From Zhengitettix transpicula (lineage: Eukaryota > Arthropoda > Insecta > Orthoptera > Tetrigidae), in NCBI GenBank assembly GCA_037074705.1, contig CM073591.1:8151587-8215586 (forward strand): a DNA stretch of 64,000 bases, written 5' to 3'. Under the pieces are notes generated by a model. The model was not told where the DNA came from. It worked only from the letters and a program-made list of their open reading frames with translations, and searched no databases. How positions within the stretch are numbered: position 1 is the first letter of the stretch; every line of letters begins with the position of its first letter. The translations under genes and the position numbers were made by a program. Shown here in pieces: positions 25,024 through 37,210 of this stretch.

Positions 25024-25317
25024 CATGTTACTGACATCTGGTGGCCTGAAAAGCGATCCGAGGTTTCCTGAATCAAGGTTGTTTATTTGGAAAGCTACCA
25101 AAAGCTTGTCAAACAGAGAGAGAATAGCCACCACCAAATGTCAGAGCACCTTGTAACTTGTAAATAAAATCTGTGTTGTGTGGGGGGAGGGGGTAAGTAA
25201 AAACAAAAACATGCACACACACACACACACACAAACACAGAGAGAGAAAAATGGATGGGATAACTGACGATGGATGTTGTGGAGGCATATCACATGTGCG
25301 CTTGTTTTTATTACAAC

Positions 25318-25372
<55 letters not shown>

Positions 25373-25376
25373 TAAT
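24626..25376. other. AT-rich DNA with (AT)n and (CA)n, no gene seen
   Basis: (AT)n at 24988-25021 and 25321-25369, and (CA)n near 25213-25232. No supported gene. Confidence 0.7.
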
Positions 25377-25732
25377 TGTAACATGACAATCGGGCTTTGT
25401 CGATTTTGACGTATTGTCGGTGGCGTTTCCATGACAATGCGCGCGGCAAAAACCGGCTAGAAATTGTCGTGAAGGAGTTTTTTGAAAATGAACGAGGCCG
25501 TGCTCGAGTCTCGAAAAACTGATTACGCCCTGGTAACCGAATAACGAGACAACAAAATGAGCGATTCCCTAGAAATATATAAACGCCTCGTGGCTCTGAA
25601 ATTAAACTTCAATCAGAAAAAAAAAATTATTCCTTCGGTCTGACGTCCAATTAAAATGTGTGAATGTGGTGGAGATCCGCGTACGGCTTGAAGAAGAAGA
25701 AGAAAAAAAGAACAGTGGTCAATTTTACCACA
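25377..25732 (+). mobile_element. Long terminal repeat (5' LTR) of an LTR retrotransposon
   Basis: Begins TGTAACATGACAATC and ends TTTTACCACA, the TG...CA boundaries of an LTR, 356 bp. A TATATAAA box sits at 25576-25583. A tRNA-Lys-type primer binding site starts two bases after the LTR end. Only a short leader follows before (AT)n. I see no gag/pol and no 3' LTR, so this is a truncated element. Confidence 0.8.
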
Positions 25733-25734
25733 TT

Positions 25735-25751
25735 TGGCGCCCAACGTGGGG
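25735..25751 (+). promoter_or_regulatory. Primer binding site, tRNA-Lys type
   Basis: TGGCGCCCAACGTGGGG matches the well-known Lys-1,2-type primer binding site, directly after the LTR. It primes minus-strand DNA synthesis in LTR elements. This strongly supports the LTR call. Confidence 0.85.
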
Positions 25752-25982
25752 GTGGCGAAAAAATAATTTTTTAAACAACGTTAACATCGCCCGCCCCGGA
25801 GGATCACGGGATGTGACGGTGAGTTGAATGGTGAAGTATTAAAGCAAGTAGTGAATGAGTGAGTGGTGACAAAAAAAACTAACTGGATCATTATGGCAAC
25901 GCTTCTTAAGGTCATGTCAACGGATGTATTAAACATTAATGGCGCACAACGCTAGTCCTGCGTTTAATTAAATATATTCAAC

Positions 25983-26025
<43 letters not shown>
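25752..26025. other. Retroelement leader remnant and (AT)n
   Basis: Leader-like sequence continues to about 25970 and then gives way to an (AT)n tract at 25987-26025. No gag frame is recognised; a 20-codon frame starting at 25894 ends quickly. Confidence 0.5.
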
Positions 26026-26028
<3 letters not shown>

Positions 26029-26934
26029 AATACCAATTAAACAGGCTATTTAATTGTTTTTAATATAATTTAATTGTTGGCGGTACGGGTGCTTAAAGAC
26101 GACAACCGCAGCGGGTCTTTCTTTGTTGACAATGGGAGACTGGAGACCGCGCGCTTAGAGAACTCAGTCTGCGTGGAGAACTGGGACATGGCAGTTCGGT
26201 CCACGTAGAGAGAAATAAAAACAGTAAAAGTCTGCGGATCCAGAATTATGAATAGGGCTATCCAGCAAGTCCAACAGCCAGAGATATAATAGTTTACATA
26301 ACACACACGTAAACAGTTGTGACGGAGAGACTCGTAACATCGCAGTTTGGAAGCAGAACTGAACTAATCTTCGCATAGAGAGACTTTGAGGAGATCCACG
26401 TCCGAGGGCTGACTGAGGGGGTGAGATGATGCAGGTTCCAGGATAGCAGAGACACGAGGGCAACTACCCCGTGTGTGTAGAATCAGTGAGTAATGAATGG
26501 CCTGTTTAGTGGGTGTTGACTTCAAGCAGGTACCAGCAGCGCTGTCGTGAGTACACAACAATTATCAATGACTGTAAACGATAATTACAGGGGTTCTTTT
26601 ACTCTTAGTATTTAATATTGTGTTCCCTTAACTTCAGTGAGTCTGGGTTGTTAATGTTTTAGTTCATTGTATTTGTTCTTCCTGTCAAACCCAGTGGTGA
26701 CCCTGAGGTAAGGAGGAATTCAACGTCGTTGATTGTAAAAATAATAAAGCTGTATTTTCATAGAATGCCACGAATTAATTAAATAAAAATTGAGATATTT
26801 GTTTGTTAAATTGACGGAATTCGGCAGGGCAAAGTAGGGCTTGTAAGGTGTAATTATCAACAATATATTATTAAATACATAATAATTTGGTTAATTATTC
26901 CTATTAATTAAAACCACCTTATTAAATCATTACA
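26026..26934 (+). mobile_element. Solo-LTR-like element, copy A
   Basis: A discrete ~909-bp unit with complementary ends TGTAAT...ATTACA, embedded in (AT)n on both sides. A second copy lies at 59981-60881. An AATAAA at 26743-26748 favours the + orientation. An internal gtggtgaccctgaggt resembles an LTR-element leader but is not at an LTR edge, so a TRIM-like element is an alternative. Minus-strand frames of up to 99 codons are shared by the two copies but have no recognised domain. The (AT)n flanks prevent a clear target-duplication test. Confidence 0.68.
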
Positions 26935-27432
26935 ATATATATACACGAATGATAGGTAGAGAGCAAATGATTTACCTGAAGTTGGGAGTTGGTGTCGTCA
27001 CGCCGGGATAGTAATGACTGCACCCTTGGGTCGGCCGACCGCAATTGTCTAAAATAAATAGAGTAAGGCAATGAATTTTTTGAAAAAAAAATTATGTATT
27101 GTTATTTCAACAAAGTAATTGTTAAGTAATGTTCATTAAATGTTCATATGTTTATATTATAATTCAATGTATACAAAAAGTCTTGTTCTTTCGGTATTTT
27201 TTTTGAGTTATGCAGAACATAGGGTGAAAATTAGATATTCACCCTCAAGAGTAAACACTGCTTTACTGTAGCATCAGTTCTATATTTATATCTAATAACC
27301 GTGGAGTGGTTAAACTAAAAATTTTTTCCCATAATCCCCTACGAGGGCATAAGGCCATTTTCTAACCATAAACTCGCAGTATTTATATAAGATCGTTGAC
27401 CCTTAATAAGAAGACTGCTTATCTTTGAACCC
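26935..27432. other. AT-rich unique DNA, no gene seen
   Basis: Mixed AT-rich sequence between two mobile elements. No supported feature. Confidence 0.5.
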
Positions 27433-27987
27433 AGAAATGGAGACTGCGAGGGCTATTGTCTCGCAGGCAGAACCTTGTAGGAGAGATACGAAGGGGCTAC
27501 CTTTTGGGGATGCCTCCTCCTCTCTCCGTTTTTGAAGTAAGGTTCCCACAAGCCGAGGCTCCTCAGCCGATTCTGAGGTGTATATGTTTCCGGGGGTCAC
27601 AGACCTTGGGCCATACGGTAAGAGTTGTTCTCTGCCCCCATTGGAATACTCGGCCTGCTGCCTCCTAAACTGGTCGAGGCACGGAGAATGGAATGCTGCG
27701 TCTACACATCAAACTCCTCTCCCGCTATCGGAAGGGCGTGGGACAAGTATCCCAACAGCCCGACTTACCTGATGCAGGTTTTTCTAGGGTTTTCCCTGCA
27801 TTCTCTTTTAAGCGAATTGCCGGGTAGGATCTTTAAAATATAGCCCGGGGGCCCCCTAGTTAACCCTTGGCTACTTTCCTCTACCCTTCCGCATCCCCAC
27901 TTTCAAATCCCTTCCCTATGCTATTAAAGGGGAGTTGCCACCATGTGGATTACCTCATGTAGCCTTTTACCCTAAAAAAAACCTTTT
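27433..27987 (+). mobile_element. ~550-bp polyA-tailed retroposon, copy 2
   Basis: Sense copy from ctgcgagggctattgtctcg to cctcatgtagccttttaccc plus an A-run. It is collinear with copy 1 along its length, including atacggtaagagttgt, aactggtcgaggcacgg and gatgcaggtttttctagg. Small indels break every reading frame relative to copies 1 and 4, which argues against a conserved protein. Confidence 0.78.
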
Positions 27988-29445
27988 TTCTCTCAACCTG
28001 AGTTCGTATTCAACCGATGCTTGACAAAAACTTCAAACGGAGGTCGAAACGTCAAAATATTCAGATGAAAGTAATTGACGTATTATTTTTTTAAATTTAT
28101 TTCCGCAGTAATATTTATTTTCTAAAAGTAGGAGACAACGTTAATTAATTAAAAATAAAATGGTCGTGTATAATCAACAGATTAAGTCACAATGTTGACA
28201 CACAGCTCGTCTAAATCCCTCTGTCGAACGTTTCATCACAACCCCTCCAGGAAAAAATATTTTTTTTTCAGGTTAATATATTCCTTTGGTGTCTCCTTAC
28301 AGTGTTGCCACCGCGACTTTTTTTAGATGGTTTATTCACCCCCACCCCCTAAAAACTCCTCTTATTAAAATTTCTTGCATATTTTCCCGTCGTGTCTGGT
28401 CCGGCACAGACAAACCGTCGTCGTCGTTCCTCGCTGAATTTAAAAATATTTGCGCCCCCCCGCCCCCCCGCAGCGGAGTTTCTATTTAATATTCGTCTCG
28501 CGGAATTAGAATTGGCGACCCCCCCGGCAGGGATGTTTGTTTTTGAGCAGCGCGACGCGACTTAATTTCCATTTATAGGCACGTAGAGAGCTCGAGGGGT
28601 GTTGAAGGTGGTCGACGAGGGATGATACTGGTTAACAGCAGCAGCAGCGGTTTTAATAGACTGGCCTTTCTCGCGCGCGCCCCTCTCCAGGGGCAGTAAC
28701 CGTCTTCAACCTTTTATTTCATACAGACTTGGAGGCGGGCCTTGTTAATTTGATGTTCGCAAGACCAGAAGCTGTAAACGCTTACGGATGGAGGATGAGA
28801 GGGGGTGGGGGTTAGAACAGCCCCCTCTACCTCCCTTCCGTGGGCTTTTGTTCTGCAACTTGCATAAGATTTGCATGAGAATGATTAATTTGAAGTCGAA
28901 GAGAGATGGGGACAGGCCGTCGGTACCTCCGCCATCTTGGAGAATACTCCTGGCGTCAAGGCTTGAAATTACATTAAAAATTAATATATGTAGAGATCAC
29001 ATTACCGTGTGTGTGTTTGTGTGTTTCTTTAGAACAATGGGAAAGGTGAAGCCATTTTATCAGCCCCCCAAAAAAACAATTCACGTCGTAATAAAAGATT
29101 TTTAGTCAATAAACATGAGAAGATTTTACTATTATCTGCGGTTTACGTCACCCCACGTTTACGTTGTGACGTATAAACAGTCCGCCCGGAGATTTATTGG
29201 TTCATTTCATCCCCTAACTAGGTCCACAGATGTAAGTCAAAGGAGACAGGTTTAGGCCATTTTCTGCCCCCATCAAAAAATTTACCGAGGTTTTAAACGA
29301 AGCGCAAAACGAATCAAACCCGTTGCGACGTTGTCACATATCACCATTGTCCACGAACGCGAGCTGCAGTGAAGGGAGGTTTGTTGAAGCAACGTTACAA
29401 CGTTCGCCTAGTTTTATTTAAAAACACAACTACGCATTAGAATTT
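27988..29445. other. Mixed unique DNA, no gene seen
   Basis: A decayed hammerhead-like remnant (ggaggtcgaaacgtc near 28039) lies just after retroposon copy 2. C-runs occur near 28455 and 28520, and a (GT)n-like tract near 29010. A GC-rich interval at 28500-28760 has no supported gene. Confidence 0.5.
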
Positions 29446-29460
29446 ATATTATTTATTTAT

Positions 29461-30452
29461 ATTTATATTTATATTTATATTTATATTTATATTTATATTT
29501 ATATTTATATTTATATTTATATTTATATTTATATTTATATTTATATTTATATTTATATTTATATTTATATTTATATTTATATTTATATTTATATTTATAT
29601 TTATATTTATATTTATATTTATATTTATATTTATATTTATATTTATATTTATATTTATATTTATATTTATATTTATATTTATATTTATATTTATATTTAT
29701 ATTTATATTTATATTTATATTTATATTTATATTTATATTTATATTTATATTTATATTTATATTTATATTTATATTTATATTTATATTTATATTTATATTT
29801 ATATTTATATTTATATTTATATTTATATTTATATTTATATTTATATTTATATTTATATTTATATTTATATTTATATTTATATTTATATTTATATTTATAT
29901 TTATATTTATATTTATATTTATATTTATATTTATATTTATATTTATATTTATATTTATATTTATATTTATATTTATATTTATATTTATATTTATATTTAT
30001 ATTTATATTTATATTTATATTTATATTTATATTTATATTTATATTTATATTTATATTTATATTTATATTTATATTTATATTTATATTTATATTTATATTT
30101 ATATTTATATTTATATTTATATTTATATTTATATTTATATTTATATTTATATTTATATTTATATTTATATTTATATTTATATTTATATTTATATTTATAT
30201 TTATATTTATATTTATATTTATATTTATATTTATATTTATATTTATATTTATATTTATATTTATATTTATATTTATATTTATATTTATATTTATATTTAT
30301 ATTTATATTTATGTTTATATTTATATTTATATTTATATTTATATTTATGTTTATATTTATATTTATATTTATATTTATATTTATGTTTATAATTATATTT
30401 ATATTTATATTTATATTTATATTTATATTTATATTTATATTTATATTTATGT
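29461..30452. repeat. (ATATTT)n hexanucleotide array, ~1 kb
   Basis: Period-6 sequence for about 990 bp (~165 units). The first ~850 bp (29461-30310) appear uninterrupted by eye. Variants (ATGTTT and a few others) are confined to the 3' end after about 30310. A (Phe-Ile)n frame at the end is an artefact of the 6-bp period. Confidence 0.97.
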
Positions 30453-30525
30453 ATATAAAGTTTTATGAATATAATTATTTTTATTTAAATTTATAAATAT
30501 TAATATATATATATATGTATATATA

Positions 30526-30589
<64 letters not shown>

Positions 30590-30648
30590 TATATATATAA
30601 TATAAATATATTTATATATTTATATTATATATATATATTATATAAATA

Positions 30649-30686
<38 letters not shown>

Positions 30687-30771
30687 AATATATATTTATA
30701 TTATATATATATTAATATATATATATATACATATACATTTACATATACATATACATATAAATATATATTTT

Positions 30772-30813
<42 letters not shown>

Positions 30814-30840
30814 TAATATATATATATATATATGTATATA

Positions 30841-30880
<40 letters not shown>

Positions 30881-30901
30881 TATATACATATATATATATT
30901 A

Positions 30902-30947
<46 letters not shown>

Positions 30948-30960
30948 GTATATTTTTTAT
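30453..30960. repeat. Compound (AT)n-rich low-complexity region
   Basis: Nested (AT)n tracts with interspersed attaatat, tatttat and acatatac phrases, giving short local duplications such as tatatgtatatatattaata. It is contiguous with the hexanucleotide array. Confidence 0.95.
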
Positions 30961-32089
30961 AATAAAATTTATAAAGATAAATTATATTAATATTAATATA
31001 AATATAAATAATATCAACATAAACAAATAGAAATAGAAATGGAAATATATTAAGGTAAATATTAATATTAATATAAATTATATAAATACTTCAAATATAT
31101 TTATATTATTTACATTTATATTATTTATACTTATAGCAGGCATTGTGACAGTCAGCGAATGAGAGCAGAGAATCAGACGAACGCTGCCACATCGTCAATA
31201 ATGACGTGACAACAAAGCCCTTAGGTTGCGTGTGGACAATGAATGACATCTGGCAACGACACAACAGATCTTTTTCGACGTGGCGCTAGGAAGAGTTTCA
31301 AATCCGGCTCCTATTTGAAAAAAAGAAAATAGTTAATTGATATTCAAAAATAACCCTATCACACTTAACTCGTAGCAAGGAAGGTAAAGGACGCATTTCA
31401 GTCCTACTTCAGCCTTACAGGGGACCAGAAAAAAAATTGATAGTTATGCGACTCAAAGTTACGGAATCCATCGCACAGCAACTTTTTTCCCTTCCATTTT
31501 CGTAAGAGACGATCATAAATTTTAAAATTTAAAATGGAAACCACAGAATACAGTGGAAAGGGGGGGGGGAGGGGGTGAGAAAAGAATTTCTCTCCCCAGC
31601 CCCTCCTCCGGCCAATGCGAGGCTGCAAAACATTCTTTCTGCTTTGCGGTGTTGTTGGGGGTAGAAATTTTTTGATGCAGCAGAAGGAATGAAGGAAGGA
31701 AGGGATGGGGAAAAATATGACAGAGGGTGGTGAAGTGTAAATATCTTTGTTAAAAGGCTCACTGCTTCAGGGGGTGCAGGGGGTGGGGGGGAAGGGAGGT
31801 TACTAAAAGTCAGGGCAGAGAACGTTGTGAAACTAAATAATTAATTGAATATAATTGCATTGTTCTCGCTTCGATTTTTGGACTGTAAATTGGTCTCCAG
31901 TGACGGTTGAACGATGGGGTGAATTTATTTTATAATTAACTCCCTTACATTGTGGAATAATGTTCATTATAAATTAAAATATGAAAATGTAAGCTGACCT
32001 ATTAATGCAATTAACCGTTGTAAATAAACACTAAAATGGTGAAAATCATTTAAATATTAATAAATAGAAAACTATATTCCGTAAAGGTA
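30961..32089. other. AT-rich then mixed DNA, no gene seen
   Basis: AT-rich to 31130, then mixed sequence with a G-run near 31560-31577 and a G-rich tract near 31770-31800. No supported gene. Confidence 0.5.
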
Positions 32090-33805
32090 ACTTGGGGTGT
32101 TTAATGAGAGCGTTTACAGTCTCGCAAACGTTCATCTGGAAACACTTATGCATGTTTATTTTCCGAAGAATGTTTTTTTTTTGACTAGCCGGATCCCGGT
32201 ATTGAGGCTCAGGCGTGGTCGTGCATGCAGTTGCAAGTCTTGGGTGTTGGTCATGTTCTGTGGTCCTAAGCAAAAGTGAATTAATATTCTTATTTGGGCG
32301 ATGGAAATAAAAATTGTACAAGGATCCTCACCTCGAAGGAGCTTCAAATTCGATCAATTTGTCGGTCTGCAGCGTCAAAAAGTGAGTGTCGTCTTTAATT
32401 ATTATTCTTCTCTCTCAACCCTCTCCCACATTTTTAGCTCCGGAAGAAAATGTTTGCCAACCCGGATCTCGGTGTTGAGGCTATGGCGTGGTCGTGCATG
32501 CGGTTTCTATCCGAGTGACGATCTCGTTGGGCCTCAGGCGTGTTGATTGACCTTTACGACTGCATTTTCCGTGGTTACAAAGTTAAAAGGAAATCCACAT
32601 TCTACTTCGCGACGTAAATAAATACTGTACAAATCTCTCCGCTTCGTAGGAGCTTCAGCTCGATGTATTTGTTTGTCCACAACCCCAACAAGTGACTGTC
32701 GTAATTAATTAAAAGTCTCCCTACATATTTAGTTATTTCCGGAAGAACACGTTTACCATCTGGATCTCGAAGTTGAGGCTCTGGCGTGGTCGTGCATGCG
32801 GTTTCAGGGTTGGCCAACCTTTACGGCTGCATTTTCCGTGGTTACCAAGTTAAAACGAAATTCACATTCTACTTCGGCGACGTAAATAAACACTGTACAA
32901 GTCTCTCCACTTCGTAGGAGCTTCAACTCGATGTATTTGTTGGTCCACGACCTCAACAAGCGACTGACGTAATTAATTACATTATTTATATCTCTCCCTT
33001 ACGAAAAGTCTCCCTCCATACTTAGTTATTTCCGGAAGAACACGTTTACCATCCGGATCTCGGCGATGAGGCTCTGGCGTGGTTGTGCATGCAGTTTCTG
33101 TCCGAGTGACGGTCTCGTTGGGCCTCAGGCGTGTTGATTGACCTTTACGGCTGCATTTTCCGTGGTTACCAAGTTAAAACGAAATTCACATTCTACTTCG
33201 GCGACGTAAATAAACGCTGTACAAGGCTCTCCACTTCGTAGGAGCTTCAACTCGATGTATTTGTTGGTTCACGACCTCGACAAGCGACTGTCGTAAATAA
33301 TTAAAAGTCTCCCTACATATTTAGTTATTTCCGGAAGAACACGTTTACCATCCGGATCTCGGCGTTGAGGCTCTGGCGTGGTCGTGCATGCGGTTTCAGG
33401 GTTGGCCAATCTTTACGGCTGCATTTTCCGTGGTTACCAAGTTAAAACGAAATTCACATTCTACTTCGGCGACGTAAATAAACACTGTACAAGGCTCTCC
33501 GCTTCGTAGGAGCCTTAACTCGATGTATTTGTTGGTCCACAACCTCAACAAGCGACTGACGTAATTAATTACATTATTTATATCTCTCCCTTACGAAAAG
33601 TCTCCCTCCATACTTAGTTATTTCCGGAAGAACGTGTTTACCATCCGGATCTATGAGTTGAGGCTCTGTCGTGGTCGTGCATGCGCTTTCTGGGTTGGCC
33701 AGTCTTAACGGCTGAATTTTCCGTGGTCCGGAGTTAAAACGATACTCACATTCTACTTCGGCGACGTACATAAATACTGTACATGGCTCCTCACTTCGTA
33801 GGAGC
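32090..33805. repeat. Tandem array G (~295 bp unit, 6 copies)
   Basis: Units are marked by gaggctctggcgtggtcgtg followed by catgc at about 32205, 32477, 32776, 33069, 33367 and 33661. Each also has ttatttccggaagaacacgt, gctgcattttccgtgg, cacattctacttcggcgacg and cgtaggagcttcaactcgat. The first two units are the most diverged. Minus-strand frames sharing ACTTTPEPQ are a by-product of the repeat. Confidence 0.93.
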
Positions 33806-34481
33806 TGTGACGATCCACTGGTGACGTCAGTCTACATGACTCTACGTCTATCTGTCCCCTAACAACCCTAGTACCTGGTTTTTCCTACTCCTTCGCTCAA
33901 ATTTATTTATTTCCCCCCCCTCTGTGAACGCAGGTGCTTATGTTATCCCCCCCCCCTCATGGCACTGGAGACGCAACCAGGCTTAGATCCTATAGTCATG
34001 CGCAAAGCAACCCTGCAAGTCACCAGTAGTAACTCTCAGACCATCTTGATACCTTAAAAACGTGCTTTTGTGCCATCTGATGTTTCCGCCATTTTATTCA
34101 TCGACCTGATGAATGGACTGTGCCAACTTCCTAACCTTCACAGGTAACTCAATAGGGGAAAGTAGTTGTTTACTTTCCACCTCTGCCTATTTCAGTGATT
34201 TAATGATTGGCAGAGTGCGTGCGGTTTGTGGGACGCCTGGAGGTTCGGGTGAGCCGCACACACACACACACACACACACACACATTCATCACGGGCGCCC
34301 AGGAATGGCTCCCAGATTATGCGTGATAGCAGGGAAATTAAATTCCTCACTCGCATCTCGACGATGGGAACACGAGAGAGATGCTGCAGTATCGATGGAA
34401 AATATAAAAAACGACCTCCATTGATTTAACAATGTCGATGAATGCGACAACCGAGAACTCAGCCTTTAAAAAATAACATTA
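33806..34481. other. Mixed unique DNA with (CA)n, no gene seen
   Basis: C-runs near 33915 and 33950, and (CA)n at 34257-34283. A 103-codon + frame crosses the (CA)n and encodes a His/Thr run; it is not supported as a gene. Confidence 0.55.
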
Positions 34482-34484
34482 AAT

Positions 34485-34537
<53 letters not shown>
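34482..34537. repeat. Compound (CA)n(TA)n microsatellite
   Basis: (CA)n runs directly into (TA)n and abuts the tail end of retroposon copy 3, so the tail may have seeded or landed in the microsatellite. Confidence 0.93.
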
Positions 34538-35075
34538 CAGGGCAACAGGCTACATGAGGGTAATCCACGTGGTGGCAACTCCCCTTATAATAGCATAGGA
34601 AGGGATTTGAAAGCGGGGATGCGGAAGGGTAGAGGAAAGTAGCCAAGGGTTAACTAGGGGCCCCCGGGCTATAGCTTTAAGGATCCTACCCGGCAATTCG
34701 CCTAAAAGTAATGCACGACACACCCTAGAAAACCTGCATCAGGAAGGTCGGGCATTGGGTACTTGTCCCACGCCCTTCCCTGGATGGCGGGAGAGAGAGG
34801 AGTTTGCTGTGGGGTCGCAGCATTTCCCCTTTTCCGTGCCTCGACCAGTTTAGGAGGCAGCTGGCCGACTATTCCAATGGAAACAGCGAAAAACTCTTAC
34901 CGTATGGCCCAAGGTCTGTGACCCCGGAACATACACCTCTCAAAACAAGCCTCGGCATGTGGGAACCTTAGTTCATAAACACCGGAGAGAGGAGTAGGCA
35001 TCCCCAAAAGTAGCCTCTTTCGTCTCCCCTACAAAGTTCTGCCTACGACAGAGCAACCCTAGCAGTCAGCTTCAT
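34538..35075 (-). mobile_element. ~550-bp retroposon, copy 3 (antisense)
   Basis: Antisense copy from caggctacatgagggtaatc (tail side) through agcccggggg (minus strand), aggtcgggcattgggtact and gcctcgaccagtttagg to the decayed head gacagagcaaccctagcag. The simple-sequence side is (TA)n rather than an A-run. A second (AT)n follows at 35082-35098. Confidence 0.75.
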
Positions 35076-35279
35076 TGGTCATATATATATATATATATTG
35101 AGATATTTAATTTGTTACTGTATTTAAAAAATGTTGGAATATTTAATGAACATTCAACATTTTAATGTTTTAATTTAATGTCTGTTTTTAATTAATAAAA
35201 CAACTGACGACCTCACAGAGACACATAATATTTATATTAATGACGACGTTACGACACCCTTTTATTTTTAGGAAATTAC

Positions 35280-35313
35280 CTGAAGATGAGACCAAAAACA
35301 AGGGCTCGAAACG
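35280..35313 (+). ncRNA. Hammerhead-like core
   Basis: CTGAAGA, a GAGxCC/GGxCTC stem with one mismatch, and GAAACG at 35308-35313. The downstream side is interrupted six bases later by the Helitron at 35320. Confidence 0.48.
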
Positions 35314-35319
35314 TAGCCA

Positions 35320-35880
35320 TCTTCTATATAATAAAAAAGGATGTATATTTGTATGTATGTATGTATGTATGTATTTACGTTGTTCTTAATACAAATTTTA
35401 TCGCGTGGACAGAATGGAACAAAAATTGGTACACATATTCTTCAAAACACGAGAAACGGTGCTGTGAGGGTGAGAAACCCCCTAGCACACATGTGGAAAG
35501 AATTATAATTAAAAACCGTGATCATTGAATATTAATTTACTGCGCGCCAAGAGACAATGACGTCACGCGAGAGAAAGACGTTACTACGCAACGAACAAAG
35601 GAAATATTTTCTTTAAATAAAAAGTATAATTTTATACAGCAATACTCCATCGAATGGTAATAAAGAAGAATACGAATTACTTTACCATCCTTGCGCAAAA
35701 TGCAAGTTAATTAGTTGTGAGTCTAGCTAACAATTTCATCAATGTAATATTTCGTAATGTATGAAGACTGAGTGACGATTATATCCTGAAATACTCAAGG
35801 AATATATTTAAGTATTCAATTAAGTACTTTTTCGAGTTTATATAAATAAGTACACGAGCAACGCCGGGCACCAAGGCTAG
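35320..35880 (+). mobile_element. Non-autonomous Helitron
   Basis: The 5' end TCTTCTATATAATAAAAAAG leads into a tgtatgtatgtatg tract and, further on, ggacagaatggaac and aaattggtacacatattctt, a layout familiar from arthropod Helitrons. The 3' end is cgagcaacgccgggcacc followed by CTAG and a flanking T, as expected for the CTRR|T terminus. The 5' boundary follows an A. At 561 bp with no Rep/helicase frame it is non-autonomous. The 3' hairpin is weak. Confidence 0.75.
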
Positions 35881-36369
35881 TGATATAAATAAAAATAAAA
35901 TTGTATAAACTCATCAATTGTTTTATTTACTGAAAGCGTTTTGAAAAATGATGAAACTGAAATTTGTTTAATATCATATTTGAAAAATTTATTGAAAACA
36001 ATAAAAAAAATTGTAAAGTCTACAACAATTAATCTACAAATTAAGATAATTTACCAACTCATCAACATTCATTAATTTACAACTTAATTAATAAACATTA
36101 AAAAGAGGTGCTGATAAATAAAAGAAAATTTTTTATAAGAATAAGAAAATACAATTACAGACAGGACAAAATTGATATCTCTGTGGAGAAAAACCGGTAG
36201 ATGAAATACACAACAAAATAATTAAAATTAAAACTAGAAAATAAAAATTGGGAAAACGTAATTGAATTAATTAGAAATTCGTCATTGTAATTAATTATGT
36301 ATCGTAATTGAATCCTTGATCAGGGATGAGACGATGTAATCCCGTGAGGATAATGATGCATATTGTTAA
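35881..36369. other. AT-rich DNA, no gene seen
   Basis: AT-rich sequence. A weak remnant cttgatcagggatgagacg near 36315 resembles a decayed hammerhead-like motif but is not called. Confidence 0.5.
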
Positions 36370-37210
36370 CCAATAATTGAACAGGAAAATTCAGGATAAT
36401 TCCAAAGAGAGCTCAAAATATTATTTTTCACCCCAAGATTGTCGTCGTCGACGAATCCAGAGATTACACGATTATTCCACTTAATGATATAACAGGAAAA
36501 TCAGGAAAATTCCAAAGAGAGCAAAAGAATATTTCCCCCCCCCCACGATTGTCATTGCCGACGAGTCCAGAGATTAAACAATTATCCCATTTCTAATAGA
36601 ACAGGAAAATTTCAGAGAGAGCTCACGGATTTTTTCCCCCCAAAGATTTTCGTTGTCGACGAATCCAGAGATTAAACAATTATCCCATTTACTAATAGAA
36701 CAGGAAAATTCCAAAGAGAGCTCAAGAATATTTAATTTTCCCCCAAAGATTCTCCTCGTCCACGAATACAGAGATTACACGATTATCCCATTTGCTGATA
36801 GAACAGGAAAATCAGGAAAATTCCAGAGAGAGCTCACGGATTTTTTTACCCCAAGATTGTCGTTGTCGACGAATCCAGAGATTATACGATTATTCCACTT
36901 AATAATATAACAGAAAAATCAGGAAAATTCCAAAAAGGGCTCAAAATATTCATTTTTTCCCCCAAAGATTGTCGTTGTCGACAAATCCAGAGATACTCGA
37001 TTATCCCATTTACTAATAGAACAGGAAAATTCCAAAGAGAACTCAAGAATATTTTTCCCCCCACTATTGTCGTTGTCGACGAATCCAGAGATTACACGAT
37101 TATCCCATTTCCTGACAGAACAGGAAAATCAGGAAAATTCCAGAGAGAGCACACGGATTTGTTTTTACCCCTACCATTGTCGTTGTCGACAAATCCAGAG
37201 ATTACTATTG
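36370..37210. repeat. Tandem array H (~100-110 bp unit, 8 copies)
   Basis: Units are marked by gtcgttgtcgacgaatccag and variants at about 36438, 36548, 36647, 36753, 36858, 36969, 37068 and 37175. They are followed by gattatcccatttactaata and gaacaggaaaattccaaaga. Each unit has a C-run before the gtcgac core. Minus-strand frames carrying SLWNFP are repeat-derived. Confidence 0.92.

Noticed and set aside
36370..37210. Regular ~105-bp repeats considered as a CRISPR array
   Set aside because: Whole units are related, with no short repeat/unique spacer layout, and the context is eukaryotic.
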